Shown here: positions 18,103 to 21,418 of the stretch, in pieces
Layout: each line of letters starts with the position of its first letter
How positions within the stretch are numbered: position 1 is the first letter of the stretch
Origin: a virus
Strand: one strand, 5' to 3'
Virus record (IMG/VR): IMGVR_UViG_3300046003_007668
Coordinates: 1 to 21,418 of that record
Length of the DNA stretch: 21,418 nucleotides
The notes under the pieces: model-generated
Databases searched by the model: none
What the model saw: only the letters and a program-made list of their open reading frames with translations
Told to the model about the DNA's origin: nothing
Program-made: the position numbers and the translations under genes

Positions 18103-18151
18103 CCTTGATTATATAAATAGCAATATCAATAAGACTATTATATAATCAAGG
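18103..18151 (+). promoter_or_regulatory. RBS-sequestering hairpin with embedded TATAAATA, cassette 2
   Basis: CCTTGATTATATAA (18103-18116) pairs perfectly with TTATATAATCAAGG (18138-18151), which carries the AAGG ribosome site. TATAAATA is at 18112-18119. The outer stem differs from cassette 1 in sequence but keeps pairing, while the loop words TATAAATAGCAAT and CAATAAGACTATT are conserved. Confidence 0.85.
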
Positions 18152-18161
18152 GTTAGCTTAA

Positions 18162-18860
18162 ATGTACTATACTATATACAAAATTACCAATAAGATTAAT
18201 AATAAATTTTATATTGGTAAACACAAGACTAAAAAATTAGATGATGGTTATATGGGCTCAGGAAAACTTATCAAAGCCGCCATCAAAAAACACGGTAAAG
18301 AAAACTTTGAGAAAGAAATACTTGGTTTTTTTAATACCGAAAAAGAAATGGATGAAGCTGAAAAAATATATGTAGTTTTAAGTGAAAGTAGTTATAATCT
18401 TTGTCCTGGTGGGGAAGGTGGATGGGGATATGTTAATGAAAATAAATTATCTCCTATTATGAATCCTGAAACAAAAGTATATCAAAACGGTCGTAAAGCA
18501 ACTGATCTTATTTTAGAAAGTAAATATGGTGAAAATTGGAGATCTGTTCTTTCAAATATTGCTAATTCTAAACTAAAAGCAATCTTAGAAAAAGACCCAT
18601 TATATCTATCTAGTAAAATTGGTTCTTTAAACCATTTCTTTGGGAAAAACCACACATCACATACAAAACAAAAAATGTCTTTATCTCACAAACATAAACA
18701 CAATGGTGAGAAAAATTCACAATTTGGTACCATTTGGATAACTGATGGTACCAATAATAAAAAAATAAAATTAGATGAACCGATGCCTGATAATTGGTAT
18801 CGTGGTAGAAATATAAATGCCTTCAGATCAAGTGATCTCGGTCGTCTCATAAGCGACTAG
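18162..18860 (+). CDS. GIY-YIG homing endonuclease (free-standing), copy 2
   Basis: 232 residues, nearly identical to copy 1 over the first ~95: 'YTIYKITNKINNKFYIGKH', 'YMGSGKLIKAAIKKHGKENF', 'EMDEAEKIYVVL'. The middle differs: a 'VYQNGRKATDLILESKYGE' segment and one NUMOD3-like 'FFGKNHTSHTKQKMSLSHK'. It then shares 'GEKNSQFGTIWITDGTNNKKI' (given here as a 20-residue-class motif) and ends the family domain with 'PDNWYRGRN'. The remaining ~13 residues and the TAG are encoded inside tRNA-Met, so gene and tRNA overlap by 42 bases. The buried ribosome site and late-type word are as in copy 1. Confidence 0.92.
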   Translation: MYYTIYKITNKINNKFYIGKHKTKKLDDGYMGSGKLIKAAIKKHGKENFEKEILGFFNTEKEMDEAEKIYVVLSESSYNLCPGGEGGWGYVNENKLSPIMNPETKVYQNGRKATDLILESKYGENWRSVLSNIANSKLKAILEKDPLYLSSKIGSLNHFFGKNHTSHTKQKMSLSHKHKHNGEKNSQFGTIWITDGTNNKKIKLDEPMPDNWYRGRNINAFRSSDLGRLISD

Positions 18861-18890
18861 ATCGTGGAGCGTTACCACGTGAAGGCACCA
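18819..18890 (+). tRNA. tRNA-Met(CAT), elongator or Ile2 type, with minimal D-arm and aberrant T-loop
   Basis: Acceptor GCCTTCA/TGAAGGC, A73, CCA; anticodon arm GTCGT/GCGAC with loop CTCATAA; T-stem CGTGG/CCACG is perfect, but the loop is AGCGTTA. The D-region is 15 bases, GATC/GATC around AAGT, with no GG. The 5' 42 bases double as the end of the endonuclease gene. CAT could also be read as Ile if lysidine-modified. Confidence 0.8.
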
Positions 18891-18911
18891 ATTTGCTTTT
18901 AGGATAATGAT

Positions 18912-19607
18912 ATGAGTGTAGTTAGATTTTTTCTAGATGATTTATTCACAACCGATAGTTCGGAATATGAAATTTTACATAAAGCGGTTTTAGAGTGTAA
19001 AGATGTTCCTGGAGCTATAGTTGAAATAGGCACCAGAATGGGTGGTTCTGCTAGAATCATCATTGATTCTCTAGTATATAATTCAGATACGGATCGTTCA
19101 ATGTTTTGTATTGATCCTTATGGTAATATTGACTATATTAGTACAAATTTAAATGTAACACAACATTATCCAGGCACGCCAGTTTCTGGTGATCCTACTT
19201 CTAAAGATATAACTCAACCTATAAAACTTGATTATTCTAATGAAATGAGGAATAAAATTATTCCTTCTTTATATTATTATGCTTTTAGTAAAGGTATTAA
19301 TTTTACTTTCTTTTGTATGGAAGACAGTGAATTTTTTGCTAGATTTAGCGATGGTGTGCCCGTCTATAATCAATTTAAGAAACTAGAAAATCAATATGCA
19401 TTTGTTTTCTTTGATGGTCCACATCACAATGAAGCAGTTGAATTAGAAACAAAGTTCTTTGCAGAAAGATCAACCATCGGCACAGTTTTTGTTGCAGATG
19501 ATATCTGGATGTATAATCATGATTTATTTGAAAAAATTATTTTTGATCATGGCTTTACAGTCCTTGAAAAAGGTAATATTAAAGCTTCTTATAAGAAAAC
19601 ATCTTAA
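18912..19607 (+). CDS. Class I SAM-dependent methyltransferase-like protein
   Basis: 231 residues. 'GAIVEIGTRMGGSARIII' (~34-51) is motif I of a Rossmann methyltransferase, 'MFCIDPYGNID' (~64-74) the acidic motif II, and 'YAFVFFDGPHHNEAVELE' (~157-174) with 'VFVADDIWMYNHD' the C-terminal motifs. The DGxHxxxA-V pattern matches the CmcI/Methyltransf_24 group, which often modifies sugars, lipids or small molecules rather than DNA. AGGATAATG precedes the ATG at 18912. It may add methyl groups to a phage- or host-made glycan or nucleotide sugar, given the epimerase and transferases in the window (inference). Confidence 0.75.
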   Translation: MSVVRFFLDDLFTTDSSEYEILHKAVLECKDVPGAIVEIGTRMGGSARIIIDSLVYNSDTDRSMFCIDPYGNIDYISTNLNVTQHYPGTPVSGDPTSKDITQPIKLDYSNEMRNKIIPSLYYYAFSKGINFTFFCMEDSEFFARFSDGVPVYNQFKKLENQYAFVFFDGPHHNEAVELETKFFAERSTIGTVFVADDIWMYNHDLFEKIIFDHGFTVLEKGNIKASYKKTS

Positions 19608-19617
19608 GGTTTAAAAT

Positions 19618-20250
19618 ATGCTTGAAACGTGTTGTGACTTAATGGTTGAAGCCTATGAAAAAGGGCTTATGACTTCTAGAGATGGGAATGTATCTCTACG
19701 CTATAGAGGTCAAGACTTTTTCTATCTATCTCCAACAGATATGCGAAAACAGACTCTTAAGCCAGATCAGTTTAAGAAACTATCCACTTCACTAAAGGAA
19801 GATCGTTCACCAATTGCTCTTCCTTATACAAATATTTCTCTTGGTTTAAAGCCGTCGGGTGAGTTTCCATTGCACTACATGCTACAACGATTGCTTCCAA
19901 AGGATTGGGAAACTCGGGTAGTAATTCATACTCATTCAACTTATACAGTTGCCGCTATGCATGCTGGTCTAGAACTTCATCGGCTTAAAGATCACTTTCC
20001 TGAGATTGCTAGATATACTAAAGTAGCTAAAAGCACTGATGATGTTCCTCCTATTTCTTGGGATTTAGCTGAAGCTTGTATGGAAAACATGAAGCTAAAT
20101 ATGGCTACCGGTGAAACTGAGTTTAATATTGTCGGTATTAAAGGTCATGGTGTGGTTTCAGTTGATAAGACTCCTTGGAGAGCTTATGAGCATATCGAGA
20201 GGCTTGAACACATCTCTAAGATAATTTTGAGCTCAGGTAAAGGAATTTAA
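19618..20250 (+). CDS. Class II aldolase/adducin-family enzyme
   Basis: 210 residues, the usual length for L-fuculose-phosphate-aldolase-like proteins. 'TSRDGNVSLRYRG' (~19-31) binds phosphate, 'GLKPSGEFPLHYML' (~80-93) includes the catalytic-type Glu, 'VVIHTHSTYT' (~101-110) gives two zinc-binding His and 'GIKGHGVVSV' (~172-181) the third. Zinc ligands are intact, so it should be active on a phosphorylated sugar or sugar acid. The family also includes epimerases and dehydratases. It lies ten bases after the methyltransferase gene. Sugar metabolism is a theme of the window, but the substrate is unknown. Confidence 0.85.
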   Translation: MLETCCDLMVEAYEKGLMTSRDGNVSLRYRGQDFFYLSPTDMRKQTLKPDQFKKLSTSLKEDRSPIALPYTNISLGLKPSGEFPLHYMLQRLLPKDWETRVVIHTHSTYTVAAMHAGLELHRLKDHFPEIARYTKVAKSTDDVPPISWDLAEACMENMKLNMATGETEFNIVGIKGHGVVSVDKTPWRAYEHIERLEHISKIILSSGKGI

Positions 20251-20279
20251 TTGACACACTAACTATAGTGTGATATATT
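20251..20279 (+). promoter_or_regulatory. Promoter with spacer palindrome before tRNA-Tyr
   Basis: TTGACA (20251-20256), 17-base spacer, TATATT (20274-20279). CACACTA (20255-20261) and TAGTGTG (20266-20272) form an inverted repeat filling the spacer. It ends 11 bases before the tRNA. Confidence 0.85.
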
Positions 20280-20290
20280 AAATAAATAAT

Positions 20291-20379
20291 GGGGAGGCTG
20301 TTCCGACGGTGGTGGGACGGCAGTCTGTAAAACTGTTACATTAGAAACATTGTAGGTTCGAATCCTATCCTCCCCACCA
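20291..20379 (+). tRNA. tRNA-Tyr(GTA)
   Basis: Acceptor GGGGAGG/CCTCCCC, A73, CCA; anticodon loop CTGTAAA (GTA); long variable arm as expected for bacterial Tyr; T-arm GTAGG/CCTAT with TTCGAAT. It is directly downstream of a strong promoter. Confidence 0.94.
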
Positions 20380-20403
20380 TTTTTCAATGAAAAGGATATA
20401 AAT

Positions 20404-20913
20404 ATGAAGACTATTCTTATGGCTACAATTATGGCACTTGGTATGACTTCGGTTGCAATTGCCCAGAGTAAGAACGCTTCCGATAGTGGATTTTTTGTCG
20501 GTGGGCAGGTAGGATCATTTACAGGTAAGAATGATCAAGTTACCATTGGTTTAAATGGTGGATATCAAGTCAATCGTTTTCTCCGTGGTGAAGTTACTGT
20601 AGAAAATGCTTGGAAGACCGGAACAGGTTCTGGAACTATGGTATTTGCAAATGTTGTTCCGCAGTACCGAATCCCTGGCACTACTCTAACACCATATGCA
20701 GTGGCAGGTGTAGGTTATGCTTTTGATTCCCTAGGTGCAGTTAAGAGTGGTGTTGCTTCTCCGGTTTATAATCTAGGACTAGGAACACGTGTCATGATCA
20801 CTGATAATCTTGATGCTGATCTTCGCTGGCGTAATGTCCGTTCAATGAATGGTTCTAATGCTCGTGTTCGTGATGACCATATTTTTATGGTTGGTGCATC
20901 TTATAAGTTCTAA
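20404..20913 (+). CDS. Outer-membrane beta-barrel protein
   Basis: 169 residues. Sec signal peptide: basic start (MK), hydrophobic core TILMATIMALGMTSV, and an A-x-A-like cleavage site at 'AIAQS' (~19-22). The mature part has alternating amphipathic strands such as 'GFFVGGQVGSFTG', 'VTIGLNGGYQVNRFLRGEVTVENAW', 'YAVAGVGYAF' and 'VYNLGLGTRVMI', with a terminal 'HIFMVGASYKF' ending in Phe, the outer-membrane insertion signal. It resembles the OmpA-N/OMP_b-brl group with about eight strands. A phage copy could mask receptors, exclude other phages or alter the host surface. AAAGGATATAA precedes the ATG. Confidence 0.87.
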   Translation: MKTILMATIMALGMTSVAIAQSKNASDSGFFVGGQVGSFTGKNDQVTIGLNGGYQVNRFLRGEVTVENAWKTGTGSGTMVFANVVPQYRIPGTTLTPYAVAGVGYAFDSLGAVKSGVASPVYNLGLGTRVMITDNLDADLRWRNVRSMNGSNARVRDDHIFMVGASYKF

Positions 20914-20995
20914 AATAAATACGGGGACGTGGGATAAACACCCGACAATCCATGTCTTAATTTGAGAATTGGTAATCTCTCCCGAAACATTTTAT

Positions 20996-21071
20996 GGTGA
21001 GTGGAGTCAGTAGGTATGGACGGTGGTCTGTGAAACCATCTAAGCGGGATCAATACCCGTCACTCACCCCA
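20996..21071 (+). tRNA. tRNA-His(GTG) with encoded G-1
   Basis: G-1 (20996) faces C73; acceptor GTGAGTG/CACTCAC; CCA encoded; anticodon arm GTGGT/ACCAT with loop CTGTGAA; T-arm GCGGG/CCCGT with loop ATCAATA. G-1:C73 is the standard bacterial His identity. The spacer before it (20914-20995) has short inverted repeats but no tRNA I can fold. Confidence 0.92.
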
Positions 21072-21084
21072 ACTTAAATAATAC

Positions 21085-21177
21085 GGAGAGTGAACCGGAC
21101 AGGCGTACCGGGCTCGCCTTGAAAGCGATGCGAACCCTTAAAAAGGTTTGGACTTCGAGTGTACCCGCTCTCCGCCA
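21085..21177 (+). tRNA. tRNA-Ser(TGA)
   Basis: Acceptor GGAGAGT/GCTCTCC, G73, CCA; anticodon arm TCGC/GCGA with loop CTTGAAA (TGA); long variable arm (AACC/GGTT) as for Ser; T-loop TTCGAGT on a weak T-stem with two mismatches. D-arm CCGG/CCGG. Confidence 0.9.
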
Positions 21178-21193
21178 TTTTTTTAGGTCTACA

Positions 21194-21370
21194 ATGCAAG
21201 ATATAGATCAACATATAGACACTAAAGAATTCAATCAGTCATTTTGGGAATGGTTTGACAATCTTCCCGAGATTAAACGAAATCAATTCAACTATTATAA
21301 AAGTGATCTTGCTAAAATAAACTTTTATAATACACAATGGCGTTATCGACTCCATGGCTCGAATGGCTAG
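21194..21370 (+). CDS. Hypothetical 58-residue protein overlapping tRNA-Cys
   Basis: From ATG 21194 (TTTTTTTAGG upstream): 'MQDIDQHIDTKEFNQSFWEW', 'FDNLPEIKRNQFNYYKSDLA', 'KINFYNTQWRYRLHGSNG'. A longer frame back to 21119 would read through tRNA-Ser and is rejected. The body is helical and charged with an 'FWEWFDNLPEIKR' motif seen in small phage proteins of unknown role. The last 23 bases are also the first bases of tRNA-Cys, so the C-terminus is dictated by the tRNA. Confidence 0.58.
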   Translation: MQDIDQHIDTKEFNQSFWEWFDNLPEIKRNQFNYYKSDLAKINFYNTQWRYRLHGSNG

Positions 21371-21418
21371 GCAGAGGACTGCAAATCCTTTTAATCTCAG
21401 TTCAAATCTGGGTGGAGT
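21348..21418 (+). tRNA. tRNA-Cys(GCA), truncated by window end
   Basis: Acceptor 5' strand GACTCCA pairs with TGGAGT at the window edge (last pair, N73 and CCA missing). Anticodon arm GAGGA/TCCTT with loop CTGCAAA (GCA); T-arm CTCAG/CTGGG with TTCAAAT; D-loop with GG. Confidence 0.9.

Noticed and set aside
20397-20404. TATAAATA as a late promoter for the beta-barrel gene
   Set aside because: It runs into the ATG and sits where the AT-rich ribosome-site spacer is expected.
20914-20995. Possible extra tRNA before tRNA-His
   Set aside because: Short stems (GACA/TGTC, GAGA/TCTC, CGGGG/TCCCG) exist, but there is no valid anticodon loop with T33 and no CCA end.
1-21418. Insertion sequence or transposase
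   Set aside because: No transposase-like protein or terminal inverted repeats with target duplications were seen; mobility is limited to the homing-endonuclease cassettes.

Overview
The window is AT-rich, gene-dense phage DNA from a T4-superfamily myovirus-like genome. The diagnostic block is sliding clamp (gp45), clamp-loader ATPase (gp44), clamp-loader small subunit (gp62) and RegA, in the T4 order. Genes are short, often joined by TAATG or ATGA overlaps, and a large tRNA cluster occupies the right third. The host is probably Gram-negative, because the phage encodes a signal-peptide-bearing outer-membrane beta-barrel. The tRNA-His gene encodes G-1:C73, which argues weakly against a typical alphaproteobacterial host. 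I cannot name the phage.

Layout. (1) Positions 2-3266 run rightward: the end of an ATP-dependent DNA ligase, a SLOG-fold protein, a peptide deformylase homologue that has lost its metal ligands, a conserved phage protein, a small membrane protein, a MazG-like pyrophosphohydrolase, a PD-(D/E)XK-like protein and two related small proteins. (2) Positions 3259-6857 look like a nucleotide/sugar module: a TET-associated-type glycosyltransferase, a UDP-glucuronate 4-epimerase-like enzyme and dCMP deaminase, coupled by TAATG overlaps, then a DUF3310 protein and a second GT-A-type glycosyltransferase. Together they suggest sugar-decorated DNA bases (inference). (3) Positions 6862-10375 hold a vWA protein, the replication block, RegA and a hypothetical gene. 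(4) Positions 10365-12013 run leftward: a second deaminase-family gene and five small genes with early-type promoters. (5) Positions 12067-12444 are a repeat-rich region between divergent promoters. (6) Positions 12501-14383 hold small rightward genes with strong sigma70-like promoters, ending in a helix-turn-helix protein whose surroundings carry operator-like inverted repeats. (7) From 14453 to the right end there are 16 tRNA genes. Interspersed with them are two GIY-YIG homing endonuclease cassettes, a tyrosine-phosphatase-like protein, a SpoU RNA methyltransferase, a SAM methyltransferase, a class II aldolase, the outer-membrane barrel and small unknown proteins.

The most unusual content is in the tRNA region. 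The two homing-endonuclease cassettes each begin right after the discriminator base of a tRNA. Those two tRNAs are the only complete ones in the window without an encoded CCA. Each endonuclease reading frame stops inside the next tRNA. Each cassette starts with a covarying hairpin that contains the late-promoter-like word TATAAATA and buries the ribosome-binding site. Three tRNAs have T-loops of the form RGCGKTA instead of TTCRANN, with abnormal D-arms. One tRNA has bacterial initiator features and an altered anticodon loop.
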